A DNA stretch of 13,436 nucleotides from Candidatus Hodarchaeota archaeon (GCA_016840025.1 JAEOTF010000044.1:1-13436), one strand, 5' to 3'; counted from the stretch's first letter, positions 1 to 5,539 are shown. Numbers and translations: made by a program. Notes: generated by a model from the letters alone, not told the origin.

Positions 1-36
1 AACTTGTTTACCTTTCACCCCAAATGCATTCCAAAG

Positions 37-942
37 ATGGAGTTGGATAATTTGAGTAGTAAAAAGAAAAGTTTTTTCGGAACAGCGCCCACAGCCATCC
101 AGTTTCTATCATTTGCTGTGATTATTGCAGGTTTACTGATTTTGGGCATAGGTGTTCTTCTTGCAGGGGAAATCCTAGAGATTGATGCCTTTGACGATCC
201 TGGTCTTCAAGGCGGTTTAATTGCTATCGGAGGACTTATTATCACACTTTCTGGCGTAGGCTTGCTACGACTTAACAAACTAGCTTGGTTTACGTTTGTT
301 ATTGCAGCCATCGGGATAATTGCTGGAGTTATTTTCTTTATCCCCGAAGATTTAGTCGCAAAGGTTGCTGTTGTCCTTTTTGGATTTATTTTAGGTGATT
401 TATTAGCAGAAAACGAGTTTTTCTTAGGAGTACTGGCTGAAGATGAAAAGAAAGCTTTGAAAAAAGCAGGAATCGACCCAGACGAGGCTCCGTACGCTAT
501 AAAGTTACTGGCAAAAATTACTATCGCTCTTGGAGCAATCACCGCCCTCGCTGGAGTACTATCGCTAGAAGACGTAAAGATGATAGAATGGCCTGATGAA
601 TATCTGATCGATGGAGAGGCTACAGTTATAGCTGTTTTCTTGATTATAGTAGGGATTGTTATTCTTGTATCGGGTATTGGGCTCATGAAACTCATGAAAC
701 CAATGTATGTTCTGTATATAGTAACTGTGATTGTTCTAATTGCTGGTTTGATCTATTTATACCCTGACGATCTTCTTCCTAAAGTTGTAATTGCGATTGT
801 GTCGGTGTTACTTGGAGATTTGATCGCTGAGAATGAGTTCTTTTTCAAACCTGAGGTTATTGTTACACCATCCCGCCGAAAACGGCGAACTAAGAAACAG
901 ACAGAGACTAAAACAGTAACTGTAGAAGTGAAGACAGATTAA
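37..942 (+). CDS. Internally duplicated eight-helix membrane protein, unknown function
   Basis: I do not recognise a named family. The protein (301 residues from the ATG at 37) is an integral membrane protein made of two similar halves. Each half has about four hydrophobic segments and ends in nearly the same motif, LGDLLAENEFF at residues 119-129 and LGDLIAENEFF at 259-269, a repeat period of 140 residues. An acidic and lysine-rich linker around residues 134-155 separates the halves. The C-terminal tail after residue 275 is strongly basic (RRKRR) and should lie in the cytoplasm by the positive-inside rule. The frame is open to the left edge and a TTG at 4 is also possible, but the ATG at 37 gives a more natural N-terminus (MELDNLSSKKK). 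The paired halves resemble a small transporter or scaffold, but no transport motif is visible. Confidence 0.85.
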   Translation: MELDNLSSKKKSFFGTAPTAIQFLSFAVIIAGLLILGIGVLLAGEILEIDAFDDPGLQGGLIAIGGLIITLSGVGLLRLNKLAWFTFVIAAIGIIAGVIFFIPEDLVAKVAVVLFGFILGDLLAENEFFLGVLAEDEKKALKKAGIDPDEAPYAIKLLAKITIALGAITALAGVLSLEDVKMIEWPDEYLIDGEATVIAVFLIIVGIVILVSGIGLMKLMKPMYVLYIVTVIVLIAGLIYLYPDDLLPKVVIAIVSVLLGDLIAENEFFFKPEVIVTPSRRKRRTKKQTETKTVTVEVKTD

Positions 943-967
943 TGAACAAACATTAATCCTCTTTTTT
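938..967 (+). terminator. Terminator-like hairpin overlapping the stop codon
   Basis: ATTAATG (938-944) and CATTAAT (951-957) form a perfect 7-bp stem with a 6-base loop. The TAA stop of the membrane protein gene (940-942) lies inside the left arm. A T-rich run containing TTTTTT (962-967) follows, as expected for archaeal U-tract termination. Confidence 0.6.
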
Positions 968-1143
968 CTTTAAACATGAAAGATAGTTATATATTTCAGG
1001 AATTAAACAGTTTTTTTTACTCAAAGCATAAATTGTTATAGTGCTTCGTTATAGGATTTTGAGCTATTCATTGAAAGCTCTAGAGATACTTTAAACCTCT
1101 CTAAAAAAAACTTAGTTGAGTTTAATGGGAACACACCGACTAA

Positions 1144-1311
1144 TCAATCGGTATCTTTCTCTGTACAAGGCATCTCTCCCGCGCTCGTCATCAATGCAGT
1201 TATGAGGATTGGGAAAAGACACAATTACAAGATGGCATTCCTATTCCCGAATATAGGCTTCTAGAAACCATTCACCAAGAGCAGAATAAGGGGATGTATG
1301 CAGAAGGATAG
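1144..1311 (+). pseudogene. Possible gene remnant (no start codon)
   Basis: A 55-codon open stretch lies between an in-frame TAA at 1141 and a TAG at 1309. Its second half reads like real protein: YEDWEKTQLQDGIPIPEYRL, then LETIHQEQNKGMYAEG. There is no ATG before the protein-like part. A separate frame just upstream (ATG at 1125, ending at 1205) also reads plausibly (RLINRYLSLYKASL), so a single frameshift could join the two. The family is not recognised, and chance cannot be excluded. Confidence 0.25.
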
Positions 1312-1387
1312 AGAAGTATTTCGTTTCAATTAATAATAAGATTGAGTGCTTTTTACAAAACACCGACTATTCTAAAATAATGCATAG

Positions 1388-1474
1388 TATAAAGGCATTC
1401 TGGTTGTTATTGAGGAATTACTGAATGAAGCCCTGAAAGAAAAAGAAGGGAAGAATGAGACGGAGCGTAGCTAA
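1388..1474 (+). pseudogene. Possible C-terminal gene remnant
   Basis: This frame reads YKGILVVIEELLNEALKEKE followed by GKNETERS and a stop. That resembles the amphipathic, charged C-terminal helix of a small protein such as an antitoxin or regulator. It has an in-frame TAG directly upstream (1385-1387) and no start. It may belong to the same decayed locus as the fragment at 1144-1311. The assignment rests only on composition. Confidence 0.2.
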
Positions 1475-1484
1475 AAAAGAAAGT

Positions 1485-1506
1485 AAAAAAGTTGGGTAAT
1501 ATTACC
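1485..1506 (-). terminator. Palindrome plus T-run, terminator of the minus-strand surface protein
   Basis: Immediately after the minus-strand stop codon (1507-1509) lies the perfect palindrome GGTAATATTACC (1495-1506). On the minus strand a run of six T follows (A-run at 1485-1490 on the plus strand). Stem plus U-tract fits a transcription terminator. Confidence 0.55.
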
Positions 1507-1989
1507 TCACTTACGCCGATATAGCGCGAAAATTGCCAGTAAACCCGCCAGTAGTGGGAGTGCAAGGAACACGGAAAGTTCTGACAGTGCATCAGGATCG
1601 GGACCAGCATAACTGCCATCATTGGGATACTGATCGACACCAGGAAGTATAGTTAGAATTTTAAAATAAATTGCACCCCACCCTGAAACAGTAGCTACAA
1701 TATTCCAAGCGGTGGTGTTTTCAACCACCACTGCAACACTACCATCAAGATAAGCTTGTTCAGTTATGCCGGTGTAACTAAGAGAGAGTTGATATATAGT
1801 TGAGACTATATTTGGCGCAGCTACATAGGTCACATTGATCCATCCCTGCGTCACATTGATATAATCAATGTCTTGAGTAGGGTCGGCAACATCTGCTCCA
1901 TCTACATAATTCGCGTTCGGACTTGCGTAACCTATCGTTATACCTGGAGCGAGGATTAGTATACACATAATTACTAGACTTTTTCGCAT
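1507..1989 (-). CDS. Small secreted surface protein with C-terminal membrane anchor
   Basis: This 160-residue protein begins with a signal peptide: MRK, a hydrophobic core LVIMCILILAPGITIG, then a small-residue region around YASPNA that could be cleaved. The mature part is beta-rich with three N-glycosylation sequons (NVT, NVT and NTT near residues 45, 52 and 91). It ends with a hydrophobic helix (about residues 139-156) followed by YRRK, the usual layout of an archaeal cell-surface protein held by a C-terminal transmembrane anchor. A short acidic GPDPDALSE stretch precedes the anchor. No enzymatic motif is visible. A TATA box at 2046-2053 lies about 60 bases upstream of the ATG, leaving a leader of roughly 30-35 bases. 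The gene is monocistronic and ends on its own terminator. The envelope location is well supported; its role is unknown. Confidence 0.8.
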   Translation of the reverse strand: MRKSLVIMCILILAPGITIGYASPNANYVDGADVADPTQDIDYINVTQGWINVTYVAAPNIVSTIYQLSLSYTGITEQAYLDGSVAVVVENTTAWNIVATVSGWGAIYFKILTILPGVDQYPNDGSYAGPDPDALSELSVFLALPLLAGLLAIFALYRRK

Positions 1990-2045
1990 TTTTTCCAGCC
2001 TCTCATGAAAATCAGCATGTACGAGAATAAGAAAATTGAGGATGC

Positions 2046-2053
2046 TATATAAA
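2046..2053. promoter_or_regulatory. Shared TATA box for divergent genes
   Basis: TATATAAA on the plus strand (TTTATATA on the minus strand) sits about 60 bases before the minus-strand surface protein ATG (1989) and about 55 bases before the plus-strand ATG at 2107. No other equally good TATA element lies in the intergenic region, so one near-symmetric box may serve both directions. Confidence 0.5.
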
Positions 2054-2106
2054 GTTACTTTGTGCCGTATTCCTATTCCATATCACATGGAATTTTTAAG
2101 TGGTTA

Positions 2107-2289
2107 ATGAGAATAGACGCAACAGAACAACTGAAAGCACAACAAGAATATTTAGAAAGATTGGAAGAAACCGATAAACCCGAAAATCAACCTGTACGAC
2201 CTTTTGTTATACATACCGAGAGATTTACATACTGGGAGATTCAAGTGATTCTAAACATCAACAATAAAGAAATAGATAGCGATTATTAA
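2107..2289 (+). CDS. Small hypothetical protein (60 aa)
   Basis: I do not recognise this protein. The N-terminal half is a charged amphipathic helix (about residues 5-22, rich in Q, E, K and L) and the C-terminal half looks like two beta strands (FTYWEIQVILNIN). The frame stays open to a GTG at 2062, but that start would lie only about 10 bases from the TATA box at 2046. The ATG at 2107 is therefore preferred, with a leader of roughly 30 bases. The stop lies 23 bases before the next gene, so the two may be co-transcribed. Its shortness and lack of known relatives make this a moderate call. Confidence 0.5.
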   Translation: MRIDATEQLKAQQEYLERLEETDKPENQPVRPFVIHTERFTYWEIQVILNINNKEIDSDY

Positions 2290-2312
2290 TCTAGTAGATC
2301 TTTTGGGGTCTA

Positions 2313-2642
2313 ATGATGGCTAGAAGGAAATACTCTTTTGAACTTGAGATATTTGAGAGTGGTTGCCCGTATCACAAAGTTGGTGATAAATATCGTTACC
2401 CAGATGATAAGGCAAAAGTCTGTTCTTGGCTACTTGATAGTGCGAATATCATGATTCGTGTTCTTGAGTATGATGGAAAGCTTCCTTGGACGTATGGAGG
2501 CACTCCCTATGAAAAGGTGATTGATCCAAAAGGAATCACTACTGAATTTGTACGGTGTCCCGATCCGACCTCAGCAGGCGTAGTTCTCAAGATAATTCGG
2601 AAAAAACTTTCACCAAAGGAGATTAAAACCACTGTACCATAA
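2313..2642 (+). CDS. TIGR04076-like small protein
   Basis: The 109-residue product matches my memory of the TIGR04076 family, small proteins of unknown function common in archaea and anaerobic bacteria. The features seen are a beta strand opening (YSFELEIFES), the motif GCPYHKVGDKY near residues 17-27, VCSWLLDSA near residues 36-44, a middle GKLPWTYGG segment, and the C-terminal RCPDPTSAGVVLKIIRK strand. Conserved cysteines at the three positions could bind metal or be redox-active, but no activity is established. Two consecutive ATGs (2313 and 2316) could start it. It lies 23 bases after the preceding small gene and is followed by an imperfect hairpin. Confidence 0.7.
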   Translation: MMARRKYSFELEIFESGCPYHKVGDKYRYPDDKAKVCSWLLDSANIMIRVLEYDGKLPWTYGGTPYEKVIDPKGITTEFVRCPDPTSAGVVLKIIRKKLSPKEIKTTVP

Positions 2643-2653
2643 GGTACAAAGGG

Positions 2654-2693
2654 GATCTCAAGTGTGTGGTGAAACCTAGGTGATCTTGAGCTC
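2654..2693 (+). terminator. Imperfect hairpin after the TIGR04076-like gene
   Basis: GATCTCAAG (2654-2662) can pair with CTTGAGCTC (2685-2693) with one mismatch in nine and a 22-base loop. It lies 12 bases after the stop and before the next promoter. No T-run follows, so it could be a processing or attenuation structure rather than a true terminator. Confidence 0.3.
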
Positions 2694-2714
2694 TTAGATG
2701 CTGGTGAATGCGAC

Positions 2715-2720
2715 TATAAA
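2715..2720 (+). promoter_or_regulatory. TATA box for the 2749 operon
   Basis: TATAAA in the context gcgacTATAAAg lies about 31 bases upstream of the ATG at 2749, so the transcript would have a very short leader. No Shine-Dalgarno-like sequence lies before that ATG, which fits near-leaderless initiation. Confidence 0.55.
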
Positions 2721-2748
2721 GAATTGTTATTGAAGGCGTTTCTCTGCA

Positions 2749-3207
2749 ATGAACCGCTATGTAGTTCTGATAGGAATACCCGATGATGTAAATCCCGATG
2801 ATTTTCGGTGGGAGACTTTTTCATCCGGTATTGTCGCTTCATCTCCTCCAAGAGCGATAGCTAAAGTTGAGGTTGAAATTCTAGAGTATCTCAAGCAACT
2901 CGGTTTGGATCAGGATCAAATTCTAGTATCGGCCGTCCTCGAGTATCCCCCTCCTGAAATACTTGAAATAGAAACACCAACATTTCAACAAAGTAGGGAA
3001 CGATCTAAAAAAGGGTTTAATATTCAAATCGGTATAACTAATCCTACCACAGATGAGATCGAATGGAAAAATATTATTAAAGAAGTAATTGCCTCTTCCC
3101 CCTCCGAAGCAATTGAGAAGAAGAAAAAAGCAATAAAAGAGTACCTAGAAGCTCGTCAACTGACGGAAAAAGACGTTTTGATTTCAGCCATAATTGTAAA
3201 GAGATGA
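2749..3207 (+). CDS. Internally duplicated 152-aa protein, unknown function
   Basis: I do not recognise the family. The protein is two copies of one roughly 64-residue unit joined by a proline-rich linker (residues 67-88). Each unit starts with a beta strand (YVVLIGI, FNIQIGI), then an acidic stretch leading into (V/I)-(V/I)-A-S-S-P (VASSPPRAI at 29-37, IASSPSEAI at 114-122). A long helix (EILEYLKQLGL, KAIKEYLEARQL) and a final strand (ILVSAVLEY, VLISAIIVK) complete it. The conserved SSP-x-x-AI at the helix start in both copies marks the most constrained part. It has its own TATA box and ends 6 bases before the RING-finger gene, so the two are very probably one operon. The beta-alpha-beta arrangement suggests a small binding or adaptor domain; that is inference. 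Confidence 0.75.
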   Translation: MNRYVVLIGIPDDVNPDDFRWETFSSGIVASSPPRAIAKVEVEILEYLKQLGLDQDQILVSAVLEYPPPEILEIETPTFQQSRERSKKGFNIQIGITNPTTDEIEWKNIIKEVIASSPSEAIEKKKKAIKEYLEARQLTEKDVLISAIIVKR

Positions 3208-3213
3208 GACCCG

Positions 3214-4218
3214 ATGTCATTTCTAAGTTTTGATGAACTCGAAGATTATTCACGTCAAATCCTTCGTAACTTTGGAAAATTAGAGGATCTCTCTATAGAA
3301 GCATTAACTGCTCTTGGCATTCCATCCAACAGGATACCCGAGGTTATACGGCATATAAATCGCGACGTAAAGATCAAACTTGACGTTCTTCCTCTGAATC
3401 AAATCTTAGAACTTGATTATAATACTCGTCATATTCTCCCTCTTCTTAAGGAAGAAGCCACTCAACTTGATCAGGTTGCTGAAATTCTCAACTGTGGAGC
3501 CTTAGAAGCCAAACGAGCAGTAGGTTTCGTTAAAACAGTCCTTCAAAACCCCATTCAATGGAAAGAACTTCCAGGGAGGCAAAGGAACAGACTTAATGAA
3601 CTCATTCCCCGAATTCTACGCGCTAGACAGGACAAAGACTCTTTACTCGATATCGCAATTGCCTCTGATACTGGAATTTGGACTACAAAAGCCAGCCTAG
3701 CCTATTATGAAGGACTTAAAGATGTTTCAATGAACATACCGCCACCTGAACGAAATAATATCTCTCAAATTGCTTATTCACGGATTAGACCATTATTATC
3801 GCGTATTCAAACTAATTCTTTAGAAGAATTCATCATAGCTGCGGATTTGCCTTTAACACACACACTAAAAGCTTTGAATTTTCTAAAAGCAAGAAACCGC
3901 TTTAGATCGGAGCAAATTGAGCGGTCATTAGAAAAAGAAACACCTCGCGGGCAATATGCCGATGTGGGGTCTGCTGAGGCTTGTTTTCACTGCGGTCATT
4001 TACTAAAGAAATCCGAGAAGGTTTGTCCTGCTTGCCAAAAAAAAGTAATGATCTGTTTAATATGTCGTCGTCGCCTTTACTATGGGGCAACAGTTGAAAC
4101 GTGCCCACAATGTAAACACATTTTTCACTCTTCACATTTACGCGAGTGGCTAAAGATTAAAGGCATTTGTCCGATCTGTAAAACACATATTCGACTTCCT
4201 CCTAGATCAGTGTTGTAA
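3214..4218 (+). CDS. Helical-repeat protein with zinc ribbon and RING-H2-like finger
   Basis: This 334-residue protein has an N-terminal helical region and a C-terminal zinc module. Residues about 14-62, 72-120, 129-178 and 189-236 look like four related units of about 60 residues: a leucine-rich helix (QILRNF, ILPLLK, IPRILR, IRPLLS), then LEDL/LDQV/LLDI/LEEF, then a helix-turn-helix-like stretch. Residues 257-274 form a zinc ribbon (C257, C260, C271, C274). Residues 281-322 resemble a RING-H2 finger: C281-x2-C284, then C300-x-H302-x2-H305-x2-H308-L-x2-W312, then C319-x2-C322. In canonical RING-H2 the sixth ligand is Cys; here it is His308. The W and CPIC positions fit the E2-binding side of eukaryotic RINGs. 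It is co-transcribed with the duplicated 152-residue protein. No ubiquitin, E1 or E2 gene is nearby, so an E3 role is speculative. DNA or protein scaffolding is an alternative. Confidence 0.8.
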   Translation: MSFLSFDELEDYSRQILRNFGKLEDLSIEALTALGIPSNRIPEVIRHINRDVKIKLDVLPLNQILELDYNTRHILPLLKEEATQLDQVAEILNCGALEAKRAVGFVKTVLQNPIQWKELPGRQRNRLNELIPRILRARQDKDSLLDIAIASDTGIWTTKASLAYYEGLKDVSMNIPPPERNNISQIAYSRIRPLLSRIQTNSLEEFIIAADLPLTHTLKALNFLKARNRFRSEQIERSLEKETPRGQYADVGSAEACFHCGHLLKKSEKVCPACQKKVMICLICRRRLYYGATVETCPQCKHIFHSSHLREWLKIKGICPICKTHIRLPPRSVL

Positions 4219-4246
4219 AATCTACCTTAAAATACGCTTTTATTGC

Positions 4247-4260
4247 GATGGCAAACCATC
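4247..4260 (+). repeat. Small hairpin GATGG-CAAA-CCATC
   Basis: A perfect 5-bp stem with a 4-base loop lies 28 bases after the RING gene stop. It has no following T-run, so a terminator role is uncertain. Confidence 0.25.
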
Positions 4261-4289
4261 CCAACCATGCTAAAAATCAGGAATAAACC

Positions 4290-4297
4290 TTTTAATA
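4290..4297 (+). promoter_or_regulatory. TATA box for the toxin-antitoxin pair
   Basis: TTTTAATA is centred about 26 bases before the GTG at 4320. This is the spacing expected for a leaderless archaeal transcript that begins at or near that GTG, and it supports the chosen start. Confidence 0.5.
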
Positions 4298-4319
4298 CAG
4301 ACATATTTATTCTAATACT

Positions 4320-4661
4320 GTGGTATTTAAATTGTCTTCTTCTCGAGATGATATTGTTTGGACGCTTAAAATGAGCAAAAAGATTGATGAGACTGTTCAA
4401 CAAGTCTTAAAACAACTTGGTTATAAGAGTAAGGCTGAATTAACCCGTGAAGCAATTCGTGAATTTCTTATTCGTCGTAAACTATTTTCATTACTTGGAG
4501 GTGAGCCCGTCGTACCTATTTCACATCGACATACACCAGAAGACGCTTTAAAAATAATGATTACGCATTTAAAGGAAATCCCAAAAGAGGTATTAGGCCA
4601 AGAGATTCAAGCCGCTCGTTCTGAGGTAGCGAAGGAATTGTTGGAGGATCTGGAGAATTAA
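4320..4661 (+). CDS. vapB: Ribbon-helix-helix antitoxin (VapB-like)
   Basis: Residues about 12-51 form a ribbon-helix-helix DNA-binding domain: beta strand IVWTLKMSKKI, helix DETVQQVLKQLG, turn YKSKAE, and helix LTREAIREFLIRR. Such proteins bind their own operator as dimers and neutralise a partner toxin through a C-terminal tail. Here the tail (residues 56-113) is longer than in most VapB proteins of about 70-90 residues and is acidic near its end. The GTG start keeps the DNA-contacting strand; the ATG at 4371 would remove part of it, and the TATA spacing also favours GTG. A PIN-domain gene follows directly, with a candidate ATG two bases after this stop. Autoregulation at the 4290-4320 promoter is expected from the family, but no clear operator palindrome was found. 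Confidence 0.75.
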   Translation: MVFKLSSSRDDIVWTLKMSKKIDETVQQVLKQLGYKSKAELTREAIREFLIRRKLFSLLGGEPVVPISHRHTPEDALKIMITHLKEIPKEVLGQEIQAARSEVAKELLEDLEN

Positions 4662-4663
4662 TC

Positions 4664-4701
4664 ATGGAAAACATAAACAGGAGGACATTATTCCTCTTGT
4701 T
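4664..4701 (+). other. Displaced N-terminal codons of the PIN toxin (probable one-base frameshift)
   Basis: The ATG at 4664 lies two bases after the antitoxin stop, the usual place for a coupled toxin start, but its frame ends after 21 codons. Adding one A to the AAAA run at 4668-4671 would give MEKHKQEDIIPLVLDCNIW, a typical PIN N-terminus with the first beta strand and first catalytic Asp. In the PIN frame itself no ATG, GTG or TTG occurs between the end of the antitoxin and the TTG at 4702. An AGGAGG (4679-4684) also lies 5 bases before an in-frame ATT at 4690. The options are therefore a frameshift mutation, a sequencing indel, or a rare ATT start. Confidence 0.5.
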
Positions 4702-5160
4702 TTGGATTGTAATATCTGGATCAAAATAGTAACTCAACCGAGCTTTGTTATCAGAGATAGAATTTTACAACACAACTATCAAATCATTCTTACCAGTTAT
4801 ATGGTGGTAGAAGTATTTCGAGTATTTAAGCGACTTTCCCGTCGTATATCAATTCCTTATACTGAACTTGAATCACTTTTTTGGGATTTTTGTGCTCATG
4901 AAAATATTTCAATGAAATTTGAACACCCATTCGCTGATTCACTTATTACTGAAACAAAGCGTCTCCCTGAATACCAAATTATTGCGAGATTGTTAGATTT
5001 AGAATCTAAAGATGTTCCATACTTAGTGACTGCATTCCAATATAAAGCAACAATCATTTCTGATAATCTTCGTTCTTTAGTAAATAGACGGGAACTAATT
5101 AAACAATATTTAGATGTAGATATGAGATCTTCTACCGAATTCTTAGCCAAAGAGAAGTAA
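4702..5160 (+). CDS. vapC: PIN-domain ribonuclease toxin (VapC-like), N-terminus uncertain
   Basis: PIN-domain toxins are Mg-dependent endoribonucleases that cleave tRNA, rRNA or mRNA, and are held inactive by the upstream antitoxin. The expected acidic residues are visible (TTG-start numbering): D2 in LDCNIW, E37 in MVVEVF, D104 in SKDVPYL and D121 in IISDN, with the S-x-x-VVE helix and the final hydrophobic strand TIISDN in the right order. The length of about 152-158 residues is slightly above a typical VapC. The first canonical in-frame start is TTG at 4702, which cuts into the first beta strand (IIPLVLDCN). The real N-terminus is probably 4 to 13 residues longer, as described for the segment 4664-4701. 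If the A-run indel is real, the toxin may be poorly translated or inactive. It forms a pair with the antitoxin at 4320. Confidence 0.75.
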   Translation: MDCNIWIKIVTQPSFVIRDRILQHNYQIILTSYMVVEVFRVFKRLSRRISIPYTELESLFWDFCAHENISMKFEHPFADSLITETKRLPEYQIIARLLDLESKDVPYLVTAFQYKATIISDNLRSLVNRRELIKQYLDVDMRSSTEFLAKEK

Positions 5161-5170
5161 AAGAGAAGTA
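5149..5170. repeat. 11-bp tandem duplication at the toxin stop
   Basis: The unit AAAGAGAAGTA occurs twice back to back (5149-5159 and 5160-5170). The toxin stop codon TAA (5158-5160) falls at the junction, so the second copy is untranslated. It looks like a recent slippage duplication at the gene end. Confidence 0.6.
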
Positions 5171-5236
5171 AATGTGAACCTTCATAAAGGATCCATTAAT
5201 TAAGTTGAAATGCATTTTAATTGGAGTTAGAAAATA

Positions 5237-5437
5237 ATGCCAGTTGTTCATGTGAATGTCTGGGAAGGTTTCGGACATGAAAAAGCTAAGGCCGTAATTG
5301 AAGGAATTACCAAGGTTTTTGTTGATATGGAGATCCCTATACATGCTGTTGAAGTAATAGTACATGAAATTCCAAAATCCCATTGGGGTATTGGCGGAGA
5401 ACCAGCTTCTGAGAAATTTAAAGACACTCCCCCTTAA
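5237..5437 (+). CDS. 4-oxalocrotonate tautomerase family protein
   Basis: This 66-residue protein begins Met-Pro-Val-Val-His-Val. After Met removal the N-terminal proline is the catalytic base of the tautomerase superfamily, whose small members assemble as hexamers and move protons in enol/keto substrates. The rest follows the 4-OT fold: strand, helix (HEKAKAVIEGITKVFVDM), strand (VEVIVHEI), then the hairpin motif HWGIGGEPAS that matches the family's HFGIGG. The two arginines that bind the carboxylates of 4-oxalocrotonate (Arg11 and Arg39 in the Pseudomonas enzyme) align with Phe11 and Glu38 here, so the substrate should differ. A GGAG at 5223-5226 precedes the ATG by 10 bases. It lies upstream of the LsrG-like and dehydrogenase genes in the same direction, but a 100-base gap may hold a separate promoter. 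Confidence 0.85.
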   Translation: MPVVHVNVWEGFGHEKAKAVIEGITKVFVDMEIPIHAVEVIVHEIPKSHWGIGGEPASEKFKDTPP

Positions 5438-5490
5438 TACAGTATAGCTAATCTATCACTACAGTATTAATATCAGCAAAGTATAGTATT
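5437..5490. repeat. Repeated TACAGTAT/GTATAGTAT motif in the intergenic gap
   Basis: Three related short motifs lie between the tautomerase and LsrG-like genes: ATACAGTATAG (5437-5447), TACAGTATTA (5460-5469) and AAGTATAGTATT (5479-5490). The spacing is about 20-23 bases, roughly two helix turns. This could be an operator array for the downstream operon, but AT-rich chance similarity is also possible. Confidence 0.3.
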
Positions 5491-5539
5491 CAAGTAATAG
5501 GATATTTTTCTTTGAAAATCCAATATGAGGCGGAATTGT

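Larger units (their letters stand above)
943..1506. other. 564-base stretch with no intact gene; possible decayed coding DNA
   Basis: No convincing complete gene is present on either strand. After the terminator-like hairpin at 938-967 the sequence is AT-rich. It then contains two short frames on the plus strand whose translations look protein-like but lack proper starts (1144-1311 and 1388-1474), and ends in a minus-strand terminator. No tRNA, repeat array or transposon end was seen. The simplest reading is an intergenic region carrying eroded gene fragments. Confidence 0.5.

Noticed and set aside
207..695. Long minus-strand open frame opposite the membrane protein
   Set aside because: It is antisense to a clear membrane protein, its translation is Ser/Thr/Ile-rich with no domain signal, and it has no promoter or ribosome site.
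1050..1500. CRISPR array or tRNA in the left gap
   Set aside because: No regularly spaced repeats and no cloverleaf-like set of paired arms or T-loop consensus were found by eye.
1407..1640. Minus-strand frame of 77 codons overlapping the surface protein gene
   Set aside because: It overlaps a gene with a clear signal peptide and anchor in another frame, and crosses that gene's terminator.
3969..4218. Reading the RING module as evidence for a complete ubiquitin-like system here
   Set aside because: No ubiquitin-like, E1, E2 or JAMM-type gene is in the window, so only a RING-like fold can be claimed.
4679..4684. Taking AGGAGG as proof of an ATT start for the PIN gene
   Set aside because: ATT starts are very rare and the purine-rich site could equally fit the ancestral frame by chance, so a one-base shift remains the simpler explanation.
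5132..5383. Minus-strand frame across the tautomerase gene
   Set aside because: The plus strand carries a recognisable tautomerase with Pro1 and HWGIGG; the reverse frame is low-complexity aromatic sequence.
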